Notes: a model not told the origin generated them from the letters alone. 64,000 bases of DNA from Peribacillus simplex NBRC 15720 = DSM 1321 (GCF_002243645.1 NZ_CP017704.1:1589501-1653500), one strand, 5' to 3'. Shown: positions 46,412 through 56,239, counted from the first letter of the stretch. A program made the numbers and translations.

Positions 46412-47815
46412 ATGATGAGTGATAACAATGTCAAAAGAGTTTTGGAATGCATCATCAACACATCCAATAACAATATTACCGTGACCGATGAAAAAGGATT
46501 CATTTTATTCACGAATCCTAACCATTGGTGGATATATGGAATCGAACCAGACCATTATCTGGGGAAATCCGTTTTCCAGCTCGAAACGGAAGGAATCCTT
46601 TCACCTTCGATTTCCGCCATGGTATTGAAAGAGAAAACACCTGTCCAGATCATGCAGCATACGAAGACGGGAAAAATCGTCATGTCGACTGCCTTTCCCA
46701 TCTTCGATGATGATGGTGAATTGATTCGTGTCGTCAGTTATGCCCAAGATCAAACTGAAATCAGGAACCTCCAGGATCAGTACGGTCAATTGGAGAAAAA
46801 GATTCAAGAATACCAATCGGAGGTCGAGGAACTTAGGGAACAGGAGGAGCTGATCTATCGCAGCAAGGAAATGCGGCAAATCGCCAAAACGGTACACCGT
46901 GTTTCCAAAACGGATGCAACCGTCATGCTCCTTGGGGAATCCGGTGTGGGAAAGAGCGTCTTCGCCCGCAGGCTACATAATCAGAGTTACCGCAGCAAAG
47001 AACCATTCATCGAAGTCAATTGCAGTACCATCCCAGAAAGTCTCTTTGAATCTGAAATGTTTGGATACGAAGCGGGGTCCTTCACCGGTGCGCAAAAGCA
47101 GGGGAAACAAGGGCTGGTAGAACAAGCAGATAACGGAACCTTATTTCTCGATGAAATCGGGGAGCTTCCCCTGGATATGCAAGTGAAATTATTAAATGTC
47201 CTGCAAGAGAAGACTTTTAAAAGAGTGGGTGGAAAAAAAGAGCATAAGATAGATTTTCGACTTGTAACGGCAACCAATCAAAACCTTGAGGAAATGGTGG
47301 AAAAGGGAACATTCAGGCTCGATTTATATTACCGCTTAAATGTAATTCCCATCCAAATACCGCCATTACGAGAAAGAAAAGAAGATATTGCCATCTTAAT
47401 CAATCATAATCTCGAAATCATCAACAAGAAATACAAGTCAGATAAGAAATTGCACCCTTCCACTTACGAAATTCTGATTCAGCATAAATGGTCAGGAAAC
47501 GTGCGTGAATTGGAAAACCTGATTGAACGGCTCATTTTGACCTCGGAAGACTCCATCATTTTCCCTGGCTTTCTCCCCTCCCATTTGCATGGACAGGAAT
47601 CTTTAGAGAAAATAGATGATACCTTAATGATCGACGATATGATGGTTGATGATCGTGATCTCAATACCGCGCTCGAACAAGTGGAAAAATGGATGATGAT
47701 GAAAGCGAGTAAACAATGTAAGTCCACATATGAAATGGCTAAATTCTTAGGGATCAGCCAGCCTTCCGTCGTCAGGAAAATGAAGAAATATAAAGGTCAT
47801 CTACCCATTAAGTAA
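46412..47815 (+). CDS. PAS-AAA+ sigma-54-type transcriptional activator
   Basis: A 467-residue enhancer-binding protein: PAS domain (about 10-115), coiled coil (117-150), AAA+ domain (152-380) with Walker A GESGVGKS (175-182), GSFTGA (222-227; the sigma-54 contact loop, usually GAFTGA) and Walker B FLDE (245-248), then a C-terminal HTH (YEMAKFLGISQPSVVRKMKKY). It resembles the BkdR/RocR group. It lies divergent to ipdC, its likely target. AAGGGGGAAA precedes ATG 46412; ATG 46415 is equally possible. Confidence 0.9.
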   Translation: MMSDNNVKRVLECIINTSNNNITVTDEKGFILFTNPNHWWIYGIEPDHYLGKSVFQLETEGILSPSISAMVLKEKTPVQIMQHTKTGKIVMSTAFPIFDDDGELIRVVSYAQDQTEIRNLQDQYGQLEKKIQEYQSEVEELREQEELIYRSKEMRQIAKTVHRVSKTDATVMLLGESGVGKSVFARRLHNQSYRSKEPFIEVNCSTIPESLFESEMFGYEAGSFTGAQKQGKQGLVEQADNGTLFLDEIGELPLDMQVKLLNVLQEKTFKRVGGKKEHKIDFRLVTATNQNLEEMVEKGTFRLDLYYRLNVIPIQIPPLRERKEDIAILINHNLEIINKKYKSDKKLHPSTYEILIQHKWSGNVRELENLIERLILTSEDSIIFPGFLPSHLHGQESLEKIDDTLMIDDMMVDDRDLNTALEQVEKWMMMKASKQCKSTYEMAKFLGISQPSVVRKMKKYKGHLPIK

Positions 47816-47854
47816 AAGAATATTTTACTGAAATCTCCCCTTTTGAGTATGTAA

Positions 47855-47888
47855 AAATAGGAGACCTTCACATGAAGGTCTCCTATTT
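47855..47888. terminator. Bidirectional terminator
   Basis: AAATAGGAGACCTTCA / TGAAGGTCTCCTATTT, 16 perfect pairs, between convergent genes. Confidence 0.88.
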
Positions 47889-47889
47889 C

Positions 47890-48936
47890 TTACTTATTTG
47901 ACACACCTGCAGATTCAAATGTTGCCATTTCTTTAATGACCAATGTCGCTGCCTTAAGGATGGGGTATGACAGTGCGGCCCCTGTTCCTTCCCCGATTCT
48001 CATTCCCAGGTCGAGGATCGGCTCCTTGCCAAGCAGTTCTATGGCGGTTTTATGACCCGGTTCTGCAGAGCGATGTCCAACAAACATATAATCGGCTGCA
48101 CGTCCGGAAATCAAGTTTGCCAACACAGCAGCCGTGGTTGTAATAAAACCATCAACGAGAATGGGTATACGGTTATTAGCTGCAGCAAGCATGGCCCCTG
48201 CCATACCTGCAATTTCGAATCCACCGATATTCATCAAAATATTGATTGGATCATCAGGATTAGGATTTCTTAATGAAATAGCTTCTTCAATTATTTTTCG
48301 CTTATGTAAAATGCCTTCTGACTTCAATCCTGTTCCCTGCCCCACTAGTGATTCGACGCTTTTCCCGCTTACGATGGAGATGATGGCGGTACTGGAAGTC
48401 GTATTTCCTATTCCCATTTCACCAAGAATCAAGCAGTTCGCTCCACGGGCAATCATTTTCTGTGCACGGTCATATCCAATTTCAAGCGCTTGAATCACTT
48501 CTTCCTTTGTCATTGCCTCTTCCTTATAAAAGTTTCTAGTTCCATTGCGGACTTTTCTCGAAGTTAATCCCGGTGCTTCGATATCTGCATCGATCCCTAT
48601 ATCGACAATGTCCAAGTAAGCATCTATCGCTCGGCTTAATACATTTATGGCAGCACCGTCATTCAGGAAATTGAGTGCCATTTGTTCCGTCACTTCTTTT
48701 GGATAAGCCGAAACCCCTTCTTCCGTAATTCCATGATCGGCTGCAAACACGATCACCCCCGGTTTCGAAATGTCCGGAAATGCCTCTCCTGTCATCTTGG
48801 CCAGTTCAATTATCCATTCTTCAAGCCGTCCTAGGCTTCCCTGAGGAACCGTAAGCGAATCGACATGGCCTTTAACCTGCCGTCCCATTTCTTCATCCAA
48901 CATCGGGATGGAGATGGCAGCTAACCCATTCGTCAT
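47890..48936 (-). CDS. cobT: Nicotinate-nucleotide:dimethylbenzimidazole phosphoribosyltransferase
   Basis: A 348-residue CobT. VPQGSLGRLE, FAADHGITEEGVSAYPKEVT, LGEMGIGNTTSS and the C-terminal RIGEGTGAALSYPI, which holds the catalytic glutamate, are all typical. It makes alpha-ribazole phosphate for the lower ligand of cobalamin. No other cobalamin gene and no B12 riboswitch is visible nearby, so it may serve salvage of cobinamide. ATG 48936 follows GGGGGGTATTAAT. Confidence 0.93.
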   Translation of the reverse strand: MTNGLAAISIPMLDEEMGRQVKGHVDSLTVPQGSLGRLEEWIIELAKMTGEAFPDISKPGVIVFAADHGITEEGVSAYPKEVTEQMALNFLNDGAAINVLSRAIDAYLDIVDIGIDADIEAPGLTSRKVRNGTRNFYKEEAMTKEEVIQALEIGYDRAQKMIARGANCLILGEMGIGNTTSSTAIISIVSGKSVESLVGQGTGLKSEGILHKRKIIEEAISLRNPNPDDPINILMNIGGFEIAGMAGAMLAAANNRIPILVDGFITTTAAVLANLISGRAADYMFVGHRSAEPGHKTAIELLGKEPILDLGMRIGEGTGAALSYPILKAATLVIKEMATFESAGVSNK

Positions 48937-48965
48937 ATTAATACCCCCCACAATCCAAAATAAAA

Positions 48966-48988
48966 AACCTTATCCATCGGAAAAGGTT
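48966..48988 (-). terminator. Terminator after the signal peptidase gene
   Basis: On the minus strand AACCTTTTCC pairs with GGATAAGGTT, followed by TTTTATTTT. Confidence 0.7.
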
Positions 48989-49068
48989 CTTAACCATCAT
49001 CTGCTATAAATACAACTTAGTCCATATAATTATCCTTTTAGCTCTCACTTGTATTCACTGTGATCCAT

Positions 49069-49617
49069 TTACTTCGGCATTCCCATTTCATTTAATGGGT
49101 AGATTCGAAATTTCACTTTGCCCACAAGTGATTCCTCAGAAATAAAACCAAATCTTCTTCCATCCCAACTGTTCCTTCGATTATCCCCCATGACAAATAA
49201 CTGACCAACAGGCACCTTGGATTTTCCAAGTAAATCACTAAGGGTGAAATTCTCCGTCAGATTTTCTTCAGGTGGAATTTCCCTTTTTTTTGTTTTCAAA
49301 TATGGTTCTGTATACTTTTTCCCATTGATATATAAGACATCATCTTTCATTTCGACACTGTCACCTGGTAAACCGATTACCCTTTTTATATAATTCTCTT
49401 CCGCGTCCGGAGCATAAAATACGACCATATCGAAGCGCTCTGGCTTTCCGATTTTAGCTACCACAATCCGGTCATCATTTTCATAAGTCGGCTCCATTGA
49501 TTCACCTTTGACTGTGACTGGCGTAAATAAAAACTGTTGGCAAATGAACACGATGATTAAAGCGAATAAAATAGATTTCAACCACGAAAACACTTCACTT
49601 TTCATATCATTCTTCAT
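49069..49617 (-). CDS. sipS: Type I signal peptidase
   Basis: A 182-residue LepB/SipS-type enzyme: one N-terminal membrane helix (about 14-31), catalytic Ser40 (KGESMEPTY) and general base Lys78 (NYIKRVIGLPGD), then GQLFVMGDNRRNSWDGRRFG. It removes signal peptides on the outer face of the membrane; the window encodes several clients (M14 peptidase, LysM protein, YhdC). ATG 49617 follows GGGGGAGTCCTT; an open frame continues upstream to 49842 but has no signal-peptidase character. Confidence 0.93.
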   Translation of the reverse strand: MKNDMKSEVFSWLKSILFALIIVFICQQFLFTPVTVKGESMEPTYENDDRIVVAKIGKPERFDMVVFYAPDAEENYIKRVIGLPGDSVEMKDDVLYINGKKYTEPYLKTKKREIPPEENLTENFTLSDLLGKSKVPVGQLFVMGDNRRNSWDGRRFGFISEESLVGKVKFRIYPLNEMGMPK

Positions 49618-49850
49618 AAGGACTCCCCCCATCCATTGTGAACGGCTAAACCAACGATAATTGCTGAAATATTGTTGCAGCGCCAAAACATTCTTTAGCG
49701 CTGTTAATCCCTTAATGCCTTGTTTTGCCGGTCGGTGATTTTTAGAGGTGATATCCCAAAAGAAATATCTGGAAAAATTGTAACATATCCATTTATAGCT
49801 TGCGAGAATAAATCTTTTTTTGGAGTGCAGAGCAAATCTCAAACCATGAA

Positions 49851-49880
49851 AAAAGGATAGCGAATTTTAGCTATCCTTTT
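49851..49880. terminator. Terminator after the nitroreductase gene
   Basis: AAAAGGATAGC / GCTATCCTTTT stem, 8-base loop. Confidence 0.75.
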
Positions 49881-49920
49881 ACTTAGTACAAATATTGTTC
49901 AAAAACCTTATATTAAAACC

Positions 49921-50628
49921 TTAGTATTTATTCCAAGTCAATATAGTATCGAGTGGCAAACGGACTTTTTCAAATCCTGCTTTAGTTCCTTTTCCAAGGG
50001 AAATTAACATGACAGGTTTGAAGTTTTCCGGTACATTGAATGCATCCACAAATTTGGCTTCATCGAACCCTCCCATTGGAACTGTATCATATCCTTTTGC
50101 TTTTGCAGCTAACATGATCTGCATGGAAACCAAGCCACCGTCAATCATGGCTACACTTAAAGCTTTCTCAGCAGAAAAGTTACCGTAATTATGCATAATT
50201 GAGGCAACATATGGCTCTTTGATTTCATTCTTCATGATTCCTTTATTGACTAATTCACCATAAATACACTCTGCATTTTTGTAACCTTCTATATCAGCTA
50301 AAACGGCAATGACAGCAGATGCATCGACGATTTGTTGTTGGTTATTGGCGATGGGCAGCAATTCTTGCTGGGTTTGCTTATCTTGAATCACAAGGAATCT
50401 CCATGGTTGTAAGTTGGAAGAAGACGGTGCTTGAATCGCAATCTCCAGGATTTCACGAATTTCCTCTTCAGTCATCACGTATTCAGCATCGTACTGGCGA
50501 ACAGATCTCCGTTCTTTTGCTACCGTAATGAAGTCCGTATCAGTAAGGACCTTCGGCTTTTCATGCGGTATATTCAATTCTTTCGATTTATTTAGGTACT
50601 CTTCTTTACTCATTATATTTTTTGTCAT
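49921..50628 (-). CDS. Nitroreductase family FMN protein
   Basis: A 235-residue nitroreductase: RRSVRQYDAE at the start of the fold, QAPSSSNLQPWRFLVI for FMN binding and DTVPMGGFDEAKFVDAF near the C-terminus. It reduces nitro, quinone or flavin substrates with NAD(P)H. ATG 50628 is preceded by TGGAGGTCATTATAA. Its promoter (TTGACA and TATACT on the minus strand) is buried in a 65-bp nested dyad, and an Rrf2 regulator gene follows upstream on the same strand, implying redox or nitrosative control. Confidence 0.88.
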   Translation of the reverse strand: MTKNIMSKEEYLNKSKELNIPHEKPKVLTDTDFITVAKERRSVRQYDAEYVMTEEEIREILEIAIQAPSSSNLQPWRFLVIQDKQTQQELLPIANNQQQIVDASAVIAVLADIEGYKNAECIYGELVNKGIMKNEIKEPYVASIMHNYGNFSAEKALSVAMIDGGLVSMQIMLAAKAKGYDTVPMGGFDEAKFVDAFNVPENFKPVMLISLGKGTKAGFEKVRLPLDTILTWNKY

Positions 50629-50643
50629 TTATAATGACCTCCA

Positions 50644-50708
50644 TTTAACTGTAATTAATATAGGAACAGTATATAACGTATACTGTTCTTTTGTCAAATA
50701 CAGTTAAA
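50644..50708 (-). promoter_or_regulatory. Nitroreductase promoter inside a nested dyad
   Basis: Outer arms TTTAACTGTA / TACAGTTAAA (50644-50653, 50699-50708) and inner arms GAACAGTATA / TATACTGTTC (50664-50673, 50679-50688) are perfect and share one centre at 50676. On the minus strand TTGACA lies in the dyad (50690-50696 area) with TATACT 18 bases on. A bound regulator would block transcription. Confidence 0.8.
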
Positions 50709-50742
50709 GAAAAACGAAACCATGTCAGTTTCGTTTCTCACA

Positions 50743-51159
50743 TTAAGATTTTGATAGTAAATCAGCAATCGTCTTCTTCTCCAGGCCTTGTATTATCCAG
50801 CTCTCCATCTCGTTTTTCAAACCGCATAAAGCTTCACGGGAAGAGGGTTGAAAGCATTTTTTATCATTCACATCAAGAAAGCCTTTTGAAAAAGGTTCGG
50901 ATTTAATTGCAGAGTATATATCTGCAAGAATGATTTGTTCGGGATTTTTGGCAAGTGAATATCCCCCATCCCTGCCTTCCTTCGCTTGAATTAGCCCTGC
51001 CTTCACTAAATTACTTAATATTTTTCTAAGAAAGCCTGACTCCGAATCAAGCTTATCGGCCAATTTATTACTATTACATAATCCATCATGATCAGCAAGA
51101 ACAAGCAGGGCTTGTACTGCAAGACTAAACCACATTATACTGGAAACCTTTTCTGACAT
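50743..51159 (-). CDS. Rrf2-family transcriptional regulator
   Basis: A 138-residue Rrf2 winged-helix regulator: LADKLDSESGFLRKILSNLVKAGLI is the HTH, followed by AKEGRDGGYSLAKNPEQI as wing. Rrf2 proteins such as NsrR and IscR hold Fe-S clusters with three C-terminal Cys; here only Cys102 and Cys112 lie in that part (plus Cys28), so cluster binding is uncertain and thiol sensing is an alternative. ATG 51159 has GGGAGAGGTG upstream. Its gene stands 34 bp from the nested dyad, the likely operator. Confidence 0.85.
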   Translation of the reverse strand: MSEKVSSIMWFSLAVQALLVLADHDGLCNSNKLADKLDSESGFLRKILSNLVKAGLIQAKEGRDGGYSLAKNPEQIILADIYSAIKSEPFSKGFLDVNDKKCFQPSSREALCGLKNEMESWIIQGLEKKTIADLLSKS

Positions 51160-51471
51160 TTCTTTCACCTCTCCCTCTACTTTAAACTATTTTTCAATGA
51201 ATATACAACGCTGCATCGAACAATCCTGCCAAAATCTCTTTTTAATGAACATCATCGGGAAAACCCTTTTTGGACCGCTGGGAGTTCCAGGGCAGTGATA
51301 GTAATAGGAACGATGAATCCCTCACCAGATCTACCCTTCCAATACATGCTTTTCACCATTATAAAAAATCCAGACAAAAATAAATAGACAAATTTCTTGT
51401 CTTACAAATTATATTTATAGGAATATGGTAAACTTGATTAATAGAATTTACTTTGCTCAGAAAGTGGATGA
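51160..51471. other. Intergenic region with a small dyad
   Basis: Divergent promoters of the Rrf2 and transporter genes must lie here. AGACAA-ATTTC-TTGTCT at 51386-51402 is a perfect 6-base dyad just ahead of a TATATTTATAG-like -10, a possible operator. No gene seen. Confidence 0.45.
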
Positions 51472-52428
51472 ATGATGCTGAAAACAATAAATGAACAAAT
51501 GGATAAAGTTATGCCTATCATCACGCCGATAAGTGTGGTTATTGGGGTATTATTGGCCGAACATCTAATGGATTACACCTTTCTTGTTCCATGGATATTT
51601 GCCTTCATTACATTTTCCGGAAGTTTAGGCTCTAACTTTAAATCTCTGCAACAGGCAGTCACCCACCCTTTACCTGTATTAATCGTATTGATCATCTTAC
51701 ATATGCTTATGCCTATTTGGGCTTTTGGTCTCGGCCATTTAGTGTTTCATGGTGATGCTTTCACGATTACCGGCCTAGTCCTGGCTGTAGTGATTCCAAC
51801 CGGTGTCACCAGTATGATCTGGGTATCCATTTATAATGGGAATGCCGTACTTGCCCTAACCATAATCTTAATCGATACCCTTCTCTCGCCATTCATCGTT
51901 CCTTACAGTGTTTCCCTTTTTGGAGGCGGTTCGATCGAAATGGATTTAGGGTCGATGGTGCAAGGATTAATCGGAATGGTCGTTCTTCCCTCCATGCTTG
52001 CCATGTTCTTGAATCAGGCTACAAAAGGGAAGATACAATATACACTATCCCCCCGCTTAGCTCCTTTTTCCAAGATAAGCGTTGGAATCGTAGTCATATT
52101 GAACAGCTCAAAAATTGCGCCTTACTTAACCCATTTCGATAAGAAATTAATGATCATGGCCTTCTTGGTTTTGTTCATAGCTGCTTCAGGGTATGCCCTT
52201 TCTTGGATGGTCGGTGCATGTTTAAGATGGGAAAAGGCGGATATCATCACCTTGACATTTACAGGCGGTATGCGGAACATCAGTGCAGGAGCCGTTCTAG
52301 CAACCACCTATTTCCCTGCTGCCGTCGCAGTACCCGTTGTACTTGGCATGCTGTTTCAACAAATGCTTGCCTCCTTTTTTGGCTATGTCATGGAAAAGCA
52401 TTTTCATCGTGGTGTGAATGAAGGGTGA
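51472..52428 (+). CDS. Bile acid:sodium symporter (BASS) family transporter
   Basis: A 318-residue protein with about ten membrane helices of the BASS/SBF fold. TFSGSLGSNFKSL in the first half, VVIPTGVTSMIWVSIYNGNAVLALTIILIDTLLSPF, and TFTGGMRNISAGAVLATTYFP (the second crossover region) fit the YocS/YfeH-like group. Bacterial BASS carriers move organic anions such as pantoate or keto acids; the substrate here is unknown. ATG 51472; the weak site GAAAGTGG lies ahead. Confidence 0.82.
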   Translation: MMLKTINEQMDKVMPIITPISVVIGVLLAEHLMDYTFLVPWIFAFITFSGSLGSNFKSLQQAVTHPLPVLIVLIILHMLMPIWAFGLGHLVFHGDAFTITGLVLAVVIPTGVTSMIWVSIYNGNAVLALTIILIDTLLSPFIVPYSVSLFGGGSIEMDLGSMVQGLIGMVVLPSMLAMFLNQATKGKIQYTLSPRLAPFSKISVGIVVILNSSKIAPYLTHFDKKLMIMAFLVLFIAASGYALSWMVGACLRWEKADIITLTFTGGMRNISAGAVLATTYFPAAVAVPVVLGMLFQQMLASFFGYVMEKHFHRGVNEG

Positions 52429-52546
52429 TCCGCCGAATGATTATTTCCCAAGCATCCTTTTTCCCTTTCATTAATATTCCAATTATAATAGGTGAGTGGA
52501 ACACATTTACATGATTATCCATTATAAATCCTTGGAGGTATTGAAG

Positions 52547-53092
52547 ATGAAAGTTGTTGCAATAGTGGGAAGTATCCGTAAAGAGTCTTACAACCTTAAG
52601 CTTGCCAAATATATTCAAACTAGATATCAAGATCGGTTTGATCTCGAAATCTTAAACATTCGGGATTTACCTTTTTATGATCAAGATATTGAAAATGACC
52701 CTCCATTAGTTGTAAAAGAATTTAAAAGCAAAGTGGCCGAAGCAGATGCAGTCTTATGGGTAACACCTGAATACAATGGTACTATTCCAGGCGTATTGGG
52801 CAATGCAATCGATTGGTTATCACGTGTCGATAAAGTCTTGATCGGCAAACCATCATGGATCATGGGTGCGTCAATGGGGCAATTAGGAACGGTTAAAGCT
52901 CAATTGCATTTGCGTGAAATCCTATTCGCAATAGGCATCTCTTCCCCACTCCTTCCCGGGAATGAAGTATATGTTGGTGCAGTGCATGACAAAATCGATA
53001 ACGCAGGCAAGCTTACACATGAGTCAACTGTCCAGTTTATCGATACTGTCGTCGATAACTTCATTAGCTGGTATAATCATCATACTCGTTAA
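52547..53092 (+). CDS. NADPH-dependent FMN reductase
   Basis: A 181-residue flavodoxin-like reductase. FMN phosphate loop VGSIRKESYNLKLAKYI (7-23), then WVTPEYNGTIPGVLGNAIDWLSRV and PSWIMGASMGQLGTVKAQLHLR. It is of the same superfamily as Azr (19.2 kb) but of the chromate/quinone reductase type. TTGGAGGTATTGAAG precedes ATG 52547. It follows the BASS gene by 118 bp and ends at a strong terminator. Confidence 0.88.
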   Translation: MKVVAIVGSIRKESYNLKLAKYIQTRYQDRFDLEILNIRDLPFYDQDIENDPPLVVKEFKSKVAEADAVLWVTPEYNGTIPGVLGNAIDWLSRVDKVLIGKPSWIMGASMGQLGTVKAQLHLREILFAIGISSPLLPGNEVYVGAVHDKIDNAGKLTHESTVQFIDTVVDNFISWYNHHTR

Positions 53093-53100
53093 TGCTTTTT

Positions 53101-53142
53101 AACAAGAATCCCAGCAGGTTTGATCCTGCTGGGATTCTTGTT
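53101..53142. terminator. Bidirectional terminator
   Basis: AACAAGAATCCCAGCAGG and its exact reverse complement, loop TTTGAT, between convergent genes. Confidence 0.85.
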
Positions 53143-53169
53143 GCATCATAAAAGAGGGAATTATAAAAT

Positions 53170-53970
<801 letters not shown>

Positions 53971-54825
53971 TTAACTTTTTGCCAATCCGAGCATAATCCC
54001 AGCTATGATGATCAAGATGATTCCAATTCCAATTCCAATTAGTTGACGCTTCGTTTTCTTTTCACGCAAAATGATGATCCCGCCGAGAGTTGAAATGACT
54101 ATGCCCATTTGCGAAAGGGAAAAACTAGTAGCCACTCCCACACGGGGCTGGGATATGAATAAAAACATGTTCCCTGCAGCCCATATCAATCCCGGAATGA
54201 TATTGCGAATCGTATATTTGTTAAATGGTTTATGTTTAAAAGTCAATAACAGACCGCCTAGCACCATCCCGATCGCTTGAGGGAACAACGCTGACCAGCC
54301 ATCAACATCAAATAGACGCGCCACGACCACATAAACCAAATAACCGAATGTCGAGATGAGGAGAATACCAATTCCTTTCTTCAAGTTTCCCGACTTGCCC
54401 TCTTTTGATTCTTTATCTTCCAAGGAGGTCAAGACGATTCCTATAATAATGAAGACTAATGCCAAAACGCCTAAAATAATCGCTTTCATTGTAGACCATT
54501 CGTGAAAAACTATGACCCCGAATAATGTGGTTGAAATGAGCTGCAATCCAGTTGATATCGGCATCGTTTTGGATACTCCCATTAAATCAATGCTCTTAAG
54601 CTGATTAGCTTGTCCAACGGCCCAAAACAATCCAGATACGACTCCGACTCCAAACACCAGAAGTGACAACTTAATATCGGCAAAAATATAAACACCAATT
54701 GAAAAAATCAAGGCACCAATCGTTGTACCTAGTGTTTGACTATAGGGTCCACCCCCGAGTTTCACATTAAATAAAACGATGCTTCCCCAGAATAATGCCG
54801 GCAAGAGAGCTAATAATATATCCAT
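53971..54825 (-). CDS. glcU: Glucose uptake protein
   Basis: A 284-residue, ten-helix carrier of the DMT superfamily, GRP/GlcU type. N-terminal LLALLPALFWGSIVLFNVKLGGGPYSQTLGTTIGALIF and GLFWAVGQANQLKSIDLMGVSKTMPISTGLQL are diagnostic. It brings glucose in by proton symport for the downstream dehydrogenase. ATG 54825 has GGGGGTTGAAA upstream. On the minus strand a CATATTA at about 54886-54892 resembles a sigma-G -10, but the -35 is not convincing. Confidence 0.92.
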   Translation of the reverse strand: MDILLALLPALFWGSIVLFNVKLGGGPYSQTLGTTIGALIFSIGVYIFADIKLSLLVFGVGVVSGLFWAVGQANQLKSIDLMGVSKTMPISTGLQLISTTLFGVIVFHEWSTMKAIILGVLALVFIIIGIVLTSLEDKESKEGKSGNLKKGIGILLISTFGYLVYVVVARLFDVDGWSALFPQAIGMVLGGLLLTFKHKPFNKYTIRNIIPGLIWAAGNMFLFISQPRVGVATSFSLSQMGIVISTLGGIIILREKKTKRQLIGIGIGIILIIIAGIMLGLAKS

Positions 54826-54955
54826 TTTCAACCCCCATTTATGTAAGTTCAAACTAAGCAGGAAATTTCATTTTGTCTTCTTTTAATATGTTCGCATTAT
54901 TTGAATTGACCCTTGGTAATTTTATGAAGTGTTTCCCCATAAAAGTGTTCAACAC

Positions 54956-54983
54956 AAAAAGGGCTGCAGACGCAGCCCTTTTT
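54956..54983 (-). terminator. Terminator after the frameshifted membrane gene
   Basis: AAAAAGGGCTGC / GCAGCCCTTTTT, 4-base loop. Confidence 0.85.
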
Positions 54984-55006
54984 GATGATAGTAAAATTTG
55001 CAACAA

Positions 55007-55581
55007 CTACCCATCATGTTGATGATGTTGCATGTCCATTTCCGAATCATCACCGACCTTGAAATAATCACTTTCCCAAACAGCCGTTGTTCCGATAATG
55101 ATAATGGAGAACAAGAGGGTCAGAAAGAAAGGAGCAAATCCCCTCCCACTTTTTGTTTCTTTTACATCCTCTCTTTTTATATAAAAAGTCACCAAGAATA
55201 TACTGGCAAGGTAAATCAGGTCCATCGAAACGAGCATGAAAGTTTGTGAATCAAGAGGCAGCATGACCCCAAGCATGGCTCCCATCATTGCCCCCATCAG
55301 AGTTGTTGATAGACACTCCATAACCGATATTAAACCGAATGGCCTTCCGATGATGAAGCCTGCCACTGCACATATTGCGATGGCTAGAACGGTTAAACCG
55401 CCAGCTTGCCGGGCAACAGGAATGACAGCATTAAACTTAAGGTTAAACTTGTCGTCATGCTTAACATCATGACCATGCATTTACCCAGGCTAACACCAAT
55501 ATGATCTATTTTCTGATGGGCTTTTTTAGAAAAGTAAAATGTATATGCCACGACTATCATAAAACTGGTCAGCAGCAGCAT
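55007..55581 (-). pseudogene. Membrane protein with an apparent frameshift
   Basis: From ATG 55581 (AAAGGGGGAAACGA upstream) a hydrophobic frame runs for 62 codons and stops at 55393. The next frame, open from 55480, supplies further membrane helices (TVLAIAICAVAGFIIGRPFG, MGAMMGAMLGVMLP) and ends with an acidic/His tail DDSEMDMQHHQHDG. The helix pattern runs on if a one-base shift near 55395-55410 is assumed. Joined, it would be about 190 residues with five or six helices. The family is not recognised. The lower ATG at 55480 has no good ribosome site, so two separate genes are less likely. Confidence 0.6.
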
Positions 55582-55920
55582 TCGATTCGTTTCCCCCTTT
55601 ACTAGCAATAGTTAGTGAAACGACTGATTTTTAATGACAGGAAGAATGACCACCCATCTGGCAAGCTGAATTCTATTATCAACATGAGCGTTATTTTTAT
55701 AATTTTCGACAAGTATTTCCAAAATCCTTTTGACTGAAAAAATTTAAACCAATATACTCCCCACTTCAAAAAACAATATCCAACGTACAGAACACTTGAG
55801 TTATCTTTTATCTTCGTTGAAAATAAAAGGCTCTGAGTTATTTAAATGTTGATCAGGATAAATGGTAAAACATTCTAGTTTATGTGTACAAAATCCAGTA
55901 ACCTATATGTTACGAAAGGA
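55582..55920. other. Non-coding gap
   Basis: About 340 AT-rich bases without a recognisable gene, RNA or repeat. Confidence 0.4.
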
Positions 55921-56094
55921 ATGTATATATTGTTTTTCTTATTTGTAATTTTATTTTTCATTTTTGGATATAGTTTTATATTATCATTAATTAAAACTAT
56001 AAAAGAGGAAGTTTCCCAGCATCTTACTGCAATCCTTTTCCTTGTATGGACTTCATTAGCAATAATCGTTACCGTGAATTTAATGAGTTTTTAA
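55921..56094 (+). CDS. Small membrane protein
   Basis: A 57-residue frame with two membrane helices (ILFFLFVILFFIFGYSFILSL and the ILFLVWTSLAIIVTVNL end). Not recognised. GAAAGGA abuts the ATG at 55921, so TTG at 55930 may be the true start; an earlier in-frame ATG stands at 55882. A terminator follows at 56134-56160, supporting expression. Confidence 0.45.
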   Translation: MYILFFLFVILFFIFGYSFILSLIKTIKEEVSQHLTAILFLVWTSLAIIVTVNLMSF

Positions 56095-56102
56095 TTAATG
56101 TT

Positions 56103-56160
56103 CTTCTTCAACTATCGAGGGCGTTAGTTGGAGAAAAGACAGCTGTAGTGGCTGTCTTTT
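56103..56160 (+). terminator. Terminator and small palindromic element
   Basis: AAAAGACAGC / GCTGTCTTTT with T tract (56134-56160). Just before it, CAACTATCG...GTTAGTTG (56109-56130) resembles the 1808-1834 element. Confidence 0.65.
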
Positions 56161-56239
56161 TATTTATGAGATTATTACTATGTTCCCAAAGCAACACCTT
56201 CAACTCCTCAGGTATGGTTTCTAACTAAATGTTATACCA

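Noticed and set aside
48937..49068. Cobalamin riboswitch upstream of cobT
   Set aside because: The short gap holds only a terminator for the previous gene; no B12-box sequence is visible.
49618..49842. Upstream extension of the signal peptidase
   Set aside because: The extra 75 residues contain no family feature, and the start at 49617 has a far better ribosome site directly before the membrane anchor.
51386..51402. Operator of a known regulator before the BASS gene
   Set aside because: The 6-base dyad is too short to assign; listed only within the intergenic description.
54870..54900. Sigma-G promoter for glcU-gdh
   Set aside because: CATATTA fits as a -10 but no adequate -35 lies at the right distance, so it is only mentioned in the glcU entry.
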